Positions 43,097-52,198 of a stretch of DNA of 64,000 nucleotides are shown here, in pieces. The translations under genes were made by a program, and so were the position numbers. Below the pieces are notes generated by a model, which worked only from the letters and a program-made list of their open reading frames with translations, did no database searches and was not told where the DNA came from. The DNA comes from UBA5314 sp964635975 (GTDB lineage: Bacteria > Bacillota > Syntrophomonadia > Syntrophomonadales > Syntrophomonadaceae). The first letter of the stretch is position 1. Each line of letters starts with the position of its first letter. The stretch lies in the NCBI GenBank assembly GCA_964635975.1, contig CAZWPO010000012.1, positions 17,847-81,846 of the forward strand, written 5' to 3'.

Positions 43097-44458
43097 TTAA
43101 AAAGGAATCCGGTTGGTCGGGGACCAGATCTTCATTTCCTGAGCGCTCTTTATAAGATCATCGCGGAAATCCGGGTGGGCAATACTGATAACTCCCTCCG
43201 CCATACCCCATATGGAGCGGCCTTTCATATTGACCGCACCGTATTCGGTTACCAGGTAGTGCACCATTACCCGGGGGACAGTAACCACAGCGCCTCTTGG
43301 CAGGCAGGGATTTATGCGGGATTTAACATTGCCGGTCTTGTCGGTATAGGTTGAATTGAAAGCCAGGATGCCCTTGCCGCCTTTTGATTCCCAGGCCCCG
43401 ATATGAAAATCAAGCGAGCCCCCGGTGCCGGAGATCTGCCTGATACCGTTGGATTCCGAGCATACCTGAGAAAAGAGGTCTACCTCTATGATGTTGTTGA
43501 TGGAAATAACGTTGTCTTCCATTGCTATATATTTGGGATTGTTTGTGTAGTCACAGTTGTAAGCGGCGACCTGGGGGTTGTTGTGCAGGAACTCATGGGT
43601 TTTCTTATTCCCGAAACAGAAGGTAAAGGAACTGCGGCCCACGTCCCTGGTCTTATACTTGTTGGTGATTTTGCCGGCTTCATACATGTCCACCATGGCG
43701 TCGCAGAACATTTCCGTGTTTATACCCAGATCTTTGAGGTCGGACTGGGCGATTAAAGCCCCGATAGTGTTCGGAACTCCGCCGATACCCAGCTGTAGGC
43801 ACGCCCGATCCGGTATCATGGGCATTATATGCGCAGCTATCGCTTTCTCGGTGGCAGACGGCTCAGCTGCCGGAGGCATCGCAAATATACTTTCATCGCT
43901 TTCGATTATAAAATCCACATCCCTGATATTGATGGATTCCATTGATCCGCCCATGCAGTAGGGATTCTTTTCATTAACTTCAACTATAATCAGATCCGCA
44001 TTTTTCAGGGTTGCATAGGTGTCAGAAGCAGCAATGCCGAAGTTGAAGCAGCCGTGGGAATCCATCGGGCAAGTCGTGAGAACCATAACATTCTTCTTCA
44101 AGAAAGGCTGAACCACATCACCGCGTATTTTCTGCAGGTCGTGGTACTGGGTAGGAACGTAGGAAATCCGGTTTGTATCGCCCAGTTTGCGGTCCAGGCC
44201 GTTGAAGTGGTTGCTATAGTAAGTGAAGGTCTTCATTTCCGGGTCGTTTTTTACCACCATGGGGAATCTGACCGATGATGCACAGTCTATAGTCACATTA
44301 GTCAGATTCTCTTCACCAGCCCTTTCTCCCAGGGCCTTGTCAAATTCAGCCGGGAACAGTCCGAAATGGCCGTATCCAACTAAATCGCCGGACTTGACTT
44401 TCTGGGCCGCCTGGCCTGGAGATATCAATTTGCTTTTGTATTCATCTAAAAAAGTCAT
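43097..44458 (-). CDS. Acetyl-CoA hydrolase/CoA-transferase family enzyme
   Basis: 453 residues of the Cat1/4-hydroxybutyrate CoA-transferase/butyryl-CoA:acetate CoA-transferase family. Visible are LQLGIGGVPNTIGALI, GINTEMFCDAMVDM and GTGGSLDFHIGAWESKGGKGILAF, the last being the glycine-rich CoA loop. It probably activates a free fatty acid at the expense of acetyl-CoA, an ATP-sparing first step used by syntrophs. It is the first gene after the sigma54 promoter. Confidence 0.92.
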   Translation of the reverse strand: MTFLDEYKSKLISPGQAAQKVKSGDLVGYGHFGLFPAEFDKALGERAGEENLTNVTIDCASSVRFPMVVKNDPEMKTFTYYSNHFNGLDRKLGDTNRISYVPTQYHDLQKIRGDVVQPFLKKNVMVLTTCPMDSHGCFNFGIAASDTYATLKNADLIIVEVNEKNPYCMGGSMESINIRDVDFIIESDESIFAMPPAAEPSATEKAIAAHIMPMIPDRACLQLGIGGVPNTIGALIAQSDLKDLGINTEMFCDAMVDMYEAGKITNKYKTRDVGRSSFTFCFGNKKTHEFLHNNPQVAAYNCDYTNNPKYIAMEDNVISINNIIEVDLFSQVCSESNGIRQISGTGGSLDFHIGAWESKGGKGILAFNSTYTDKTGNVKSRINPCLPRGAVVTVPRVMVHYLVTEYGAVNMKGRSIWGMAEGVISIAHPDFRDDLIKSAQEMKIWSPTNRIPF

Positions 44459-44606
44459 TATATCCTTCCTCTCTCAAATTGTTTATCTCTAATTTAATAA
44501 AATTCCTAATCACACCGCCTTCCTGATAATTCACCTGGGTATTCCGTTCCATGCATTACTTTTGTTGATTTTTCAGCGCGCTGTTTTAAGTCTTTACTAG
44601 TGATAA

Positions 44607-44622
44607 GGCAAAAAGCATGCCA
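44607..44622 (-). promoter_or_regulatory. Sigma54 (-24/-12) promoter of the fatty-acid oxidation operon
   Basis: On the minus strand TGGCATG-CTTT-TTGCC matches the consensus TGGCACG-N4-TTGCW, with invariant GG and GC ten bases apart. It lies about 150 bp upstream of the CoA-transferase ATG, leaving an untranslated leader of about 135 nt, and downstream of the activator gene. Confidence 0.88.
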
Positions 44623-44652
44623 ACAATTAAAAGCCGCTGAGAAATAAAGAAG

Positions 44653-44671
44653 AACCGCGCCAATCGCGGTC
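44653..44671 (-). terminator. Rho-independent terminator of the activator gene
   Basis: On the minus strand ACCGCG, loop ATTGG, CGCGGT, then TCTTCTTTATTT, between the activator gene end and the -24/-12 promoter. Confidence 0.78.
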
Positions 44672-44752
44672 CTCACGGTTTTCTGCATTGCTGCATTCTT
44701 AATTTAAATAAAACTCATTCGCCTGTTCCATTGTGTTAGCTTTTGTGTCAAC

Positions 44753-44772
44753 AGTGTCACGCAGGTGACACT
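44753..44772. promoter_or_regulatory. Perfect palindrome, probable activator binding site (UAS)
   Basis: AGTGTCAC-GCAG-GTGACACT is an 8-bp perfect inverted repeat 130-150 bp upstream of the sigma54 promoter, the usual place for an enhancer. Related half-sites flank it (TTGTGTCA at 44743-44750 and a GGCACA at 44775-44780). Confidence 0.75.
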
Positions 44773-44791
44773 ATGGCACAGGCTTTAACGC

Positions 44792-46807
44792 CTAAATCCC
44801 AATTTTGTAGCTCCGCATCTTGCGATAAATGGTATTGCGCGAAATGCCCATGTGGCGGGCTACGCTGCTGACATTGCCCTCGAATTCCTCCAGTAGGCGC
44901 AGGATCTCCTCGCGCTCGCTTTCTGCCGACGACTGGCGGCTTAATTTTCGCGCTTCGTCTATGGTCAAGCCCTGCATATTTTCAGCCCGGGCCGTCGGTC
45001 CGCCTGGCTTTTTGTCAGACAATCCCCCGGGCTCTGGGGATGAATCTTCCCGCAAATAGGCAGGCAGAACCTCTTCGCCTATTAAATTCCCTTCGGTAAA
45101 AACGATGGCATTTTCGATCACATTCCTGAGCTCCCGGACATTCCCCGGCCAGCGGTAAGCGCAGAGAATATGCATGGCCGCGTCGCTGATGCTTAAAGTA
45201 TCCCGGTTAAACTGGCGGCATATGCTATCCACAAAAAACCGGGTAATAGGCGGTATGTCGAGCACCCTCTCCCGCAGCGGAGGGAGTTCGATGCTGATGA
45301 CATTCAACCGGTAAAACAGGTCTTCCCGGAAGCGGCCCATCTGCACCTCATTTTTCAGCCTCCGGTTAGTGGCCGCTATTATCCTGACATCCACCTTCTT
45401 AGGCGTTGAACTGCCTATCCTGGTCACCATCTTATCCTGCAGAAACCGGAGCAGGTTCACCTGCATGTCAAAAGGCATTTCGCCTATTTCGTCTAAGAAT
45501 ACGCTTCCACCGTCACCGACCTCCAGCTTGCCGATGCCTCCACCCTTGCGCGCCCCGGTAAAGGCTCCTTCTTCATAACCAAACAGCTCGCTCTGGAGGA
45601 GTTCTTTGGGTATGGCCCCGCAGTTGATGGCTACAAAAGGCCCTTTCAAACCGCTTTCATCATGAATAGCCCGGGCCACCAGTTCCTTCCCGGTCCCGCT
45701 TTCTCCTTCTATCAATACGCTGGAGGAAACCCGAGCCGCACGTAAAATCAAGCTCTTTATTTCGTTCCATCTTTCACTGTGGCCTATCAAATTATTCAGG
45801 CTGGAAGCTTCTTCGCCGTAAACCCCGGGGAACATATTCTTCGCACCGGTCTCCGGCTCTTCCCTATCAACCACAAATCCCAACACGGTTTGCTGAGAAC
45901 CGTCTGGATTCCTGGTGATGCGCCGGCGCACCAGGGTGCAGGGAATTATTCCATTGGTGCCCTTTAAGGAGAATTTGCTGATGAACTCATTGGGATCACT
46001 CGACAAAAGATGGTCAAGAACCCGGTTGTCGTCAGCCAGCAGATTGCCCAGGTATTCGCCGATCAACGATTCTCTGTCGGCGATTCCCAGCATGCTGCAG
46101 CAGCTCTGGTTAACATTTATGAGGTTCTCCTGCGCATCAACCACAAAAAATCCGTCATGAAAAAAGTCAATGATTGATGAGCAGGTGTTATGGTAAATAT
46201 GCGTAATCTGCGACTGTTCGGCCTTGTAGTATATCTGATTCTCGATCACTTTCACGCCCAGCTTCAATGCCTGTAAAATCCCGGTGGGCAGTTCCTCGGA
46301 GTAGTTGTAGGCTGCCAGTACCCCGATCAGCTTCGCCTGGTTATGCACTGGAACCGAAGCACCGCCGGCCGAATGATAGCTCTGGCGATAGTGCTCAAAA
46401 CCGGCGACTTCCACCGGTTTGTCCTCCACCAGGGTAATCCCGACAGCGTTGGTACCGATGTCCTGTTCCCGGAAGCGCAATCCCAGCAGCTTATCATATT
46501 TATTATCACCTGCCACATCCACGATATAGCCATCGGGATCGCAGAGCAGCACGGAATTCAGGCCTTCTATCTCGCTGAGCTCGCGCATCACCGGCCTGGA
46601 CAGCGACACCAGAGGCAGGTTTTCGGCCAATTTGGTCTGCAGCAAGCGGTTGGGAAGCTGAGGCTGGTTCTTCGCCTGCGGATCCACCGCCCTGCTTCTT
46701 AACCAGGACCGTATAATTTCCGGCCTCACCTTGCCCTCGGGGACCGTCCCATGCTTAATGAACTTCTCCCAGGAGAGGTATATATCCGGTCTAGAATATG
46801 CACGCAT
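44792..46807 (-). CDS. Sigma54-dependent transcriptional activator (AcoR-like, GAF-PAS-AAA-Fis)
   Basis: 671 residues from ATG 46807 (TGAGGGATA upstream; the TTG at 46822 is less likely). A GAF-like sensor (about 60-200) and a PAS domain (about 215-310) precede the AAA+ domain: GESGTGKELVARAIH Walker A, the GAFTGA loop that contacts sigma54, and FLDEIGEMP Walker B. The end EFEGNVSSVARHMGISRNTIYRKM is a Fis-type HTH. It almost certainly binds the palindrome at 44753 and activates the operon. The ligand sensed by GAF/PAS may be an acyl-CoA or fatty acid (inference). Confidence 0.93.
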   Translation of the reverse strand: MRAYSRPDIYLSWEKFIKHGTVPEGKVRPEIIRSWLRSRAVDPQAKNQPQLPNRLLQTKLAENLPLVSLSRPVMRELSEIEGLNSVLLCDPDGYIVDVAGDNKYDKLLGLRFREQDIGTNAVGITLVEDKPVEVAGFEHYRQSYHSAGGASVPVHNQAKLIGVLAAYNYSEELPTGILQALKLGVKVIENQIYYKAEQSQITHIYHNTCSSIIDFFHDGFFVVDAQENLINVNQSCCSMLGIADRESLIGEYLGNLLADDNRVLDHLLSSDPNEFISKFSLKGTNGIIPCTLVRRRITRNPDGSQQTVLGFVVDREEPETGAKNMFPGVYGEEASSLNNLIGHSERWNEIKSLILRAARVSSSVLIEGESGTGKELVARAIHDESGLKGPFVAINCGAIPKELLQSELFGYEEGAFTGARKGGGIGKLEVGDGGSVFLDEIGEMPFDMQVNLLRFLQDKMVTRIGSSTPKKVDVRIIAATNRRLKNEVQMGRFREDLFYRLNVISIELPPLRERVLDIPPITRFFVDSICRQFNRDTLSISDAAMHILCAYRWPGNVRELRNVIENAIVFTEGNLIGEEVLPAYLREDSSPEPGGLSDKKPGGPTARAENMQGLTIDEARKLSRQSSAESEREEILRLLEEFEGNVSSVARHMGISRNTIYRKMRSYKIGI

Positions 46808-46822
46808 AAAATTATCCCTCAA

Positions 46823-47227
46823 ATCTTTGATCTTAAAGCAAAGCCTATACTACATTTATATAGTTTGTCCACGAGATAATCAATATAGCGAGAACTATTG
46901 CGTAATCCTCTCATGATTGAGATTTATTAATATTAAATTTTAAGATCACATAGCCTTCACTACCGCAGATGCCAGGGTGCTGACCTATATGCTTGATACA
47001 AATGCCCGTAATATAGCTCCTATGTCGTTCACTAATGTGGTTATCAACTTTCAACAGGCAGCAATACCTTAAAATTAGGGTTCAACCAGTGAAGTGGCTT
47101 GCTTTTATCCGTAGCCCATTTCCACAGGTCCTATGAGAAGGTAAAAAATAGCCCTCCCTAACACCATGATCGGTGCCCGAGACGGCTCTAACTTGGCGCA
47201 GAATACTACTGCGGCGATTTTGCTTAT
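46823..47227. other. Intergenic, no gene seen
   Basis: About 400 bp between the activator start and the stop of the DNRLRE gene. It should hold the activator's own promoter near 46830-46900. No hairpin or ORF is convincing. Confidence 0.35.
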
Positions 47228-47794
47228 TTAATATCCATTTGGAACTTCTCTGCAGCAATGCTCAAAATAGCAGACCTCCAGCAGGGGCCAGAGACTGGTA
47301 TCGGGATACTCCTTGGAGAAAAAGCCCAGCAAGTTATTGGCAGTTTCATCACCTCTCAGAAGCAAGCCATTGTTGATAATGGATCCGTTGTACCAGCCCC
47401 TGACCAGATCGGTAATACAGATTTCAACCGTTCCGAAAAACCCTGATGGAACAGCTTCTGTTCCATCAGAAGTGCTGTCAACCAGCGGCTGTGTGTTCCA
47501 GGTTACATCGTTTTCACACCAGGGCTGCAACACCCTGTAAACGTTGACATCGATATAGTCGCAAATTTCGTTTCTATACACTGGCAGCAGCAGTTTGGCT
47601 TCGGTTATGCAGCTGTTGGGGGGAATAAAATTACACCCCAGGCTGCACAAATCAAATTGAATCAAAGAACGATAGATATCTCCGGGTTGCTTATATTGGC
47701 TGATATACAGGTATGGAACAGCACCAAAGTTCTGATTGGGGAACCATTCGGCAACATAAGCGTCCTGGACTGGAGCGAAGAATATTGTTGACAT
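47228..47794 (-). CDS. DNRLRE-domain protein, single domain
   Basis: 188 residues from ATG 47794 (AAGGAGG upstream; the longer start would overlap it). It shares AYVAEWFPNQNFG, YRSLIQFDL, DVTWNTQPLVD and CITDLVRGWYNG with the DNRLRE domain at 34041-34922 but lacks the second domain, and has several extra Cys at the end (CYFEHCC). No signal peptide. These domains usually sit in large surface proteins as beta-sandwiches. Confidence 0.85.
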   Translation of the reverse strand: MSTIFFAPVQDAYVAEWFPNQNFGAVPYLYISQYKQPGDIYRSLIQFDLCSLGCNFIPPNSCITEAKLLLPVYRNEICDYIDVNVYRVLQPWCENDVTWNTQPLVDSTSDGTEAVPSGFFGTVEICITDLVRGWYNGSIINNGLLLRGDETANNLLGFFSKEYPDTSLWPLLEVCYFEHCCREVPNGY

Positions 47795-47803
47795 GCTAAC
47801 CAT

Positions 47804-48051
47804 CCTCCTTAGAATATATTACACTATATGGTATTATTTGGATTATGGTTTTGTGCTAGCTCCGGGTAAGTGCCTCCAGAGTTCAGGATCTATTATTTTT
47901 ACTGCCGAAACGACTCATCGGAATATCAGTCGAAGCTAACCGTTTGCACGGATTCTCGGTGGGATAGGCCTTAGATAAAAATGTGGGCTTTTAATTTATA
48001 AGGCCTACGAACAAATAAAGGGGGAGCAAGAAAAATGCCCATTTGAAGCTG
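47804..48051. other. Intergenic with long inverted repeat
   Basis: TAGGCCTTA and TAAGGCCTA (about 47969-48009) are separated by about 25 bp, and a smaller hairpin, CCGTTTGCACGG, lies at about 47939-47950. On the minus strand this could end the kinase transcript or fold as a leader of the DNRLRE gene. No named riboswitch is recognised. Confidence 0.4.
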
Positions 48052-49608
48052 CTAAACAGCAGCGGGGAAGCGCACCTTGAATATAGTTCCCTGGGTGCTG
48101 GTCTCAAAATCTATCCTGGCATTGTGGCGAGCCGCTATACTGTAGCATACGGCTAGGCCCAAACCTGTACCATTCTCTTTCGTAGTAAAAAAAGGAGTTC
48201 CTATCTTGTCTCTGAGGCTCGAATCAATACCTATGCCTTCGTCCTTTAGGTAGATGATAACATCATTGTTTTCGCTCGAAGTTCCGATAGTAAGTGTCCC
48301 GCCAGATGACATTGCTTCCAGACCATTGCGGGAAAGATTTAGAATCATCTGGCGGATCTCATTTTCATCAAGCAGCACCCTGGGGGGTTGACCAAGATCC
48401 AATTTCAAGCTTATGCCTTTATAATTGGCATCCGCCATAATCATAGGCGAAATACTTCTAATAATCGCATCAAAATATTTGGGCTGTAAATCCACCCTCT
48501 TATCCTTGGCCAGCCTCAAATATTCAGAGATTATCTCATTAGCCCGGTCCAGTTCCTCAATCATTATGTCGAAATATTCCTGATCCTCTTCATAAAGTGC
48601 TTTGCAGCTAATCATCTGCAGAAACCCGCGCACTGTCGTCAGAGGGTTTCTGATCTCATGCCCGATACTGGCGGCCATCTCGCCTACAAGATTAAGCCGA
48701 TCGATTCGCGCTATTTCCGTTTGCAAGCGCGTGTACTCGGTAATGTCTACAAGTGCGGCCAGGCAAGCTGGCTGTTCCTTAATATATATCAATTGCCCCC
48801 AGAATAAGCCATGCCGTTTTTCCCCCAGAATATTGTTGAAGTCTATTGGGATCTTATCTATCCTTCCCTTTTGGGTAACAAGCGCCCTGTAATCCAAACG
48901 CTTTTTCAGATCTGTATAAAAATTCAGCTCCTCGAGAGTACGATTAATTACCTCGGGGCGTGAAATATTGAATTCTGATAAAGCGTAATCATTAATATCT
49001 ATTATCCGTCCATCATACAAAGCGACTACTGCCATTATTATCGGGCTCCCATAAAATGTGTCGAAAAAACGCTCCTCAGACTGAATCATGCTGTTTTGGG
49101 CTTCTTTAATGTCAGCAATATTCCGGCCCACCACAAAAACCAGATCTTCAGTTGAAACGGGCACGATATTCCATAGGATCCATTGATAGGAACCGTCTTC
49201 TTTGCGGTAGCGGAGCGTCAGCTGCCGTTGGCCGCTTTTGCCTAAAGCCCCCATGGTTATTGCTTTGAGAGTTGCTGGTATATCGGCAGGATGAATAAAT
49301 TTGTATATAATCTCAAAAATCGTTTCTTTGCCGGTGTACTTAGCTGCCGCGGCGAAATTATTGTTTACCTGTTTGATCTTCCCTTTCAAGGATGTTATCA
49401 GAAAAAAATCGGTGGATAGATTAAAAAACAACTCCAGCTCTTTCTCCGCCTGCTGGCGCTGCACAATCATCCTGTCTATATAATTATTGCTCTCCTTCAT
49501 TCTTTCACTTACATAAAACTTGTTTTTAGCCTCCAGCTCTTCAATCACTTCTCGCATTCTTATCAGTTCGTTATATAAATCCTCTTTGGTCGCATCTTCT
49601 TTATGCAA
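48052..49608 (-). CDS. PAS-containing sensor histidine kinase, cytoplasmic
   Basis: 518 residues with no membrane segment. An N-terminal coiled coil is followed by two PAS domains (about 68-180 and 182-300) and a HisKA box MAASIGHEIRNPLTTVRGFLQMI. The HATPase domain shows NLSRNGLEAM, DEGIGID, TTKENGTGLGLAV. The layout resembles sporulation kinases (KinA/KinE type) that feed Spo0F. The TTG start is uncertain; a GAGGGGG lies 12 bp upstream. No response regulator is adjacent, so the partner is elsewhere. Confidence 0.9.
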   Translation of the reverse strand: MHKEDATKEDLYNELIRMREVIEELEAKNKFYVSERMKESNNYIDRMIVQRQQAEKELELFFNLSTDFFLITSLKGKIKQVNNNFAAAAKYTGKETIFEIIYKFIHPADIPATLKAITMGALGKSGQRQLTLRYRKEDGSYQWILWNIVPVSTEDLVFVVGRNIADIKEAQNSMIQSEERFFDTFYGSPIIMAVVALYDGRIIDINDYALSEFNISRPEVINRTLEELNFYTDLKKRLDYRALVTQKGRIDKIPIDFNNILGEKRHGLFWGQLIYIKEQPACLAALVDITEYTRLQTEIARIDRLNLVGEMAASIGHEIRNPLTTVRGFLQMISCKALYEEDQEYFDIMIEELDRANEIISEYLRLAKDKRVDLQPKYFDAIIRSISPMIMADANYKGISLKLDLGQPPRVLLDENEIRQMILNLSRNGLEAMSSGGTLTIGTSSENNDVIIYLKDEGIGIDSSLRDKIGTPFFTTKENGTGLGLAVCYSIAARHNARIDFETSTQGTIFKVRFPAAV

Positions 49609-50047
49609 AGGCTTAAGACCCCCTCGATGATCATTAGGAAAACTCTATTATCTGCCCGCGTCCTTGCGATGGGTGCGCAAGCTTTTTGCACCAACAAGTT
49701 TAGATATTTATCGTTCAAATATGCCAATTTTCTCCACCCATATTCTGTAAACCAGTCTTTTTAAAACCAAGACCCGCTACTCCGATCTGGTAGCAGGTCT
49801 TAAATTGATCTATTCGCCCCTGTTATTTGGTTAAGGTAATTTATACAAAATCCACATTATCATTATTTATTTTTTAGATAAACAAATCAAGAGTATCTTA
49901 ACGCAATTTTTTCCAATAAGCAATGCCCGCAATTATTACTTTCAATAAGAACAGTCGCTTTATGATATTTATTGCTAATCAGGAAGGATTAATGTAAAAA
50001 CAGGCAGAAAACTATAGCAAATCTTAACATGAAGAGGAGTTCTTAAA
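49609..50047. other. Intergenic, divergent promoter region
   Basis: About 440 AT-rich bp between the kinase start and the lipoprotein start. It must carry promoters in both directions. I see no ORF or strong hairpin. Confidence 0.35.
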
Positions 50048-50545
50048 ATGCAAGCACATTCAGAAAGTCGATCGTCATGGATGCGTAAGACCTGCCTGGT
50101 TTTGGTAAGCATACTATTACTCTGTGCAATAAGCTCATGCAATAAGAAATCTACAACAACAATAGATCCGAGCAGTCAGCAAGCCGTCCCAAACCAGGTC
50201 AGTTCACAGCAACCATCCGGCATATTGAGCGGCAGCTGGTCAGGCGCCTATTATTATAAGGATGGTAGCAGCGTAGCGTTTTCGGGCGGCGTGCAGCAAG
50301 AAGGCGAAAAATTCTCGGGTAAATTCACCGAACCGAGGACCACCTTTGGTCCCATGATGGGCACCATTGAGTTTACCTTCACCGGTACTGTCAAAGACAA
50401 CCATGTGAACATGGAAAAAACCTATGCCTATGATAAAACTCACAAAGTTACTTACACCGGTACATACTTTGCGGATGAAAAGAAGATTAAAGGCGAATGG
50501 GTCATAGGCCAGACTACAGGCCGCTTCGAAATTACAATCCAATAG
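50048..50545 (+). CDS. Lipoprotein with lipocalin-like beta domain
   Basis: 165 residues. A signal peptide ends at lipobox AISSC (Cys about 31), then a Ser/Gln linker and a domain of alternating strands (GSWSGAYYYKDGSSVAFSGGVQQEGEKFSGKF..., ITGTYFADEKKIKGEWVIG-like) that reads as a small beta-barrel. A GAGGAG ribosome site precedes the ATG. The function is unknown. Confidence 0.8.
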   Translation: MQAHSESRSSWMRKTCLVLVSILLLCAISSCNKKSTTTIDPSSQQAVPNQVSSQQPSGILSGSWSGAYYYKDGSSVAFSGGVQQEGEKFSGKFTEPRTTFGPMMGTIEFTFTGTVKDNHVNMEKTYAYDKTHKVTYTGTYFADEKKIKGEWVIGQTTGRFEITIQ

Positions 50546-50791
50546 CCTCGATAGCGAGAGACTCACTCTCTGGCGTCCAGGGTCTGAGAAATAAATCTTT
50601 GATCACGCTGCTAAAACATCGATTATTTATTGTAAAATATATATACACTGGAAGAATAATCTCAAATATTTCAAAACCGCAAATATATCAGGGTAATATT
50701 TTTTATCCACTGCTCATTAGCAAATCGCTGTTCGGTGAGTGCTGAAGATTTTTAACTGTACTTCAGAAGATCGTTGGGAGGATATCAAACG

Positions 50792-52198
50792 ATGAAGAAA
50801 ACACTTTCTTTTAAATCGATAACGGCAATTATCTGCATGATCTTGTCATTCTCTTTCATCATTGGGAATGCGGTTGATGCGATAAATAGTCATAATACCA
50901 AGCCTGCATCAGCCAGTAATGGGTCAACCGGGAAACGTATAATTTTGCAGCTCAATAACCCGGTGATGAACGTGAACGGTACGTCAGTCGAGATCGATCC
51001 AGGTACTGGTGTAGCTCCCATTGTTAAAGACGCCAGGACGCTTGTGCCTGTACGCAAAATAGTCGAGGAGATGGGCGGAACAGTTGAGTGGAATCAGGCT
51101 GCATCAACAGCCATTCTTTCATATAACGGCAGCACCATAAAATTGATTATTGACAGCAGTACTGCATATCTGAATGATGCCGAAAGTCATCTGGACGTCG
51201 CTCCTATCGTGTTAAACGGCAGAACTATGCTGCCGATAAGATTTATTGCCGAGGGCTTTGGCTTTGATGTACGTTGGGATAGTTCTGATTCATCCATTAC
51301 AATTACCTCAAATACGAATTCGAACACTGGCAGAATACCGGCAGGTACGTCTCAGGTCTTTATGACCACGGATATAAGCCCTGATGGATTGAAAGCCGTT
51401 TACCAGGCCTTAAACCGCCCTATGGGTGGCAGGGTCGCTATCAAGGTCCACATGGGCGAGCTGGGCAACACCAATTATCTCTCACCTGATCTTTTGAAAG
51501 ACCTGGTCCTTTCCGTAAACGGAACCTTCATTGACAGCAACACCTATTACGAAGGTTCCCGTTCCAGTACCGTTGCGCATTTCCAAACCGCCTACGATCA
51601 CGGCTTTATGGAGTATGCGCCAGTAGATGTTTTGGACGCCGATGGGGCCATCACTTTGCCAATTGAAGGTGGTACCTATCTATCAGAAGCTATTATTGGT
51701 TCCCACTATAGAAACTATGATTCAATAATTTCAATAGCACATTTTAAAGGGCATGATATGGCTGGATTTGGCGGTACATTTAAGAATCTTGCGGTAGGAA
51801 TGGCTACCCCTAACGGGAAGAAAGCCATCCACCTTGGTGCAGGAGCAGACGAACAATGGTCCACACAGGATTTTTTGATAAATATCACTGATTACACGAA
51901 AGCCGTTATGGACGATATGGGCAACAATATTGTATATATTAACGTGCTTAATAACATTTCCGTTGATTGCGACTGCTTCAGCAATGCGGCCAAACCCGAA
52001 ATGGCAGATATCGGCATCCTTGCTTCACTTGATCCCGTAGCGCTGGATAAAGCAAGTGTTGACCTCATCTATGCAGCACCCGACGGGCAAGAGGTCGTGG
52101 AACGGATCGAATCGAGAAACGGGATGCTCCTACTGGATTATGCGGAACAAAGCGGGCTCGGCAGTCAAAAATATGTTATGGTGAGGTTAGATGGCTGA
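50792..52198 (+). CDS. Secreted stalk-domain (CuAO_N) protein fused to DUF362
   Basis: 468 residues from ATG 50792 (GGGAGG upstream). A signal peptide is followed by a copper-amine-oxidase-N (stalk) domain (about 45-180: GVAPIVKDARTLVPVRKIVEEMGGTVEWN, LNGRTMLPIRFIAEGFGFDVRWD). The C-terminal half is a DUF362 domain (VAIKVHMGE, SIAHFKGHDMAGFGGTFKNLAVGM, DIGILASLDPVALDKA). DUF362 normally occurs with 4Fe-4S ferredoxin modules inside the cell; an exported version without them is unusual. The stop overlaps the start of a permease gene by 8 bp. Confidence 0.88.
   Translation: MKKTLSFKSITAIICMILSFSFIIGNAVDAINSHNTKPASASNGSTGKRIILQLNNPVMNVNGTSVEIDPGTGVAPIVKDARTLVPVRKIVEEMGGTVEWNQAASTAILSYNGSTIKLIIDSSTAYLNDAESHLDVAPIVLNGRTMLPIRFIAEGFGFDVRWDSSDSSITITSNTNSNTGRIPAGTSQVFMTTDISPDGLKAVYQALNRPMGGRVAIKVHMGELGNTNYLSPDLLKDLVLSVNGTFIDSNTYYEGSRSSTVAHFQTAYDHGFMEYAPVDVLDADGAITLPIEGGTYLSEAIIGSHYRNYDSIISIAHFKGHDMAGFGGTFKNLAVGMATPNGKKAIHLGAGADEQWSTQDFLINITDYTKAVMDDMGNNIVYINVLNNISVDCDCFSNAAKPEMADIGILASLDPVALDKASVDLIYAAPDGQEVVERIESRNGMLLLDYAEQSGLGSQKYVMVRLDG

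Noticed and set aside
47880..47960. Hammerhead-ribozyme-like words (CGATGAGTCG ... on the minus strand)
   Set aside because: The conserved CUGAUGA/GAAA core and the three stems cannot be assembled; kept only as an unclassified structured intergenic region.
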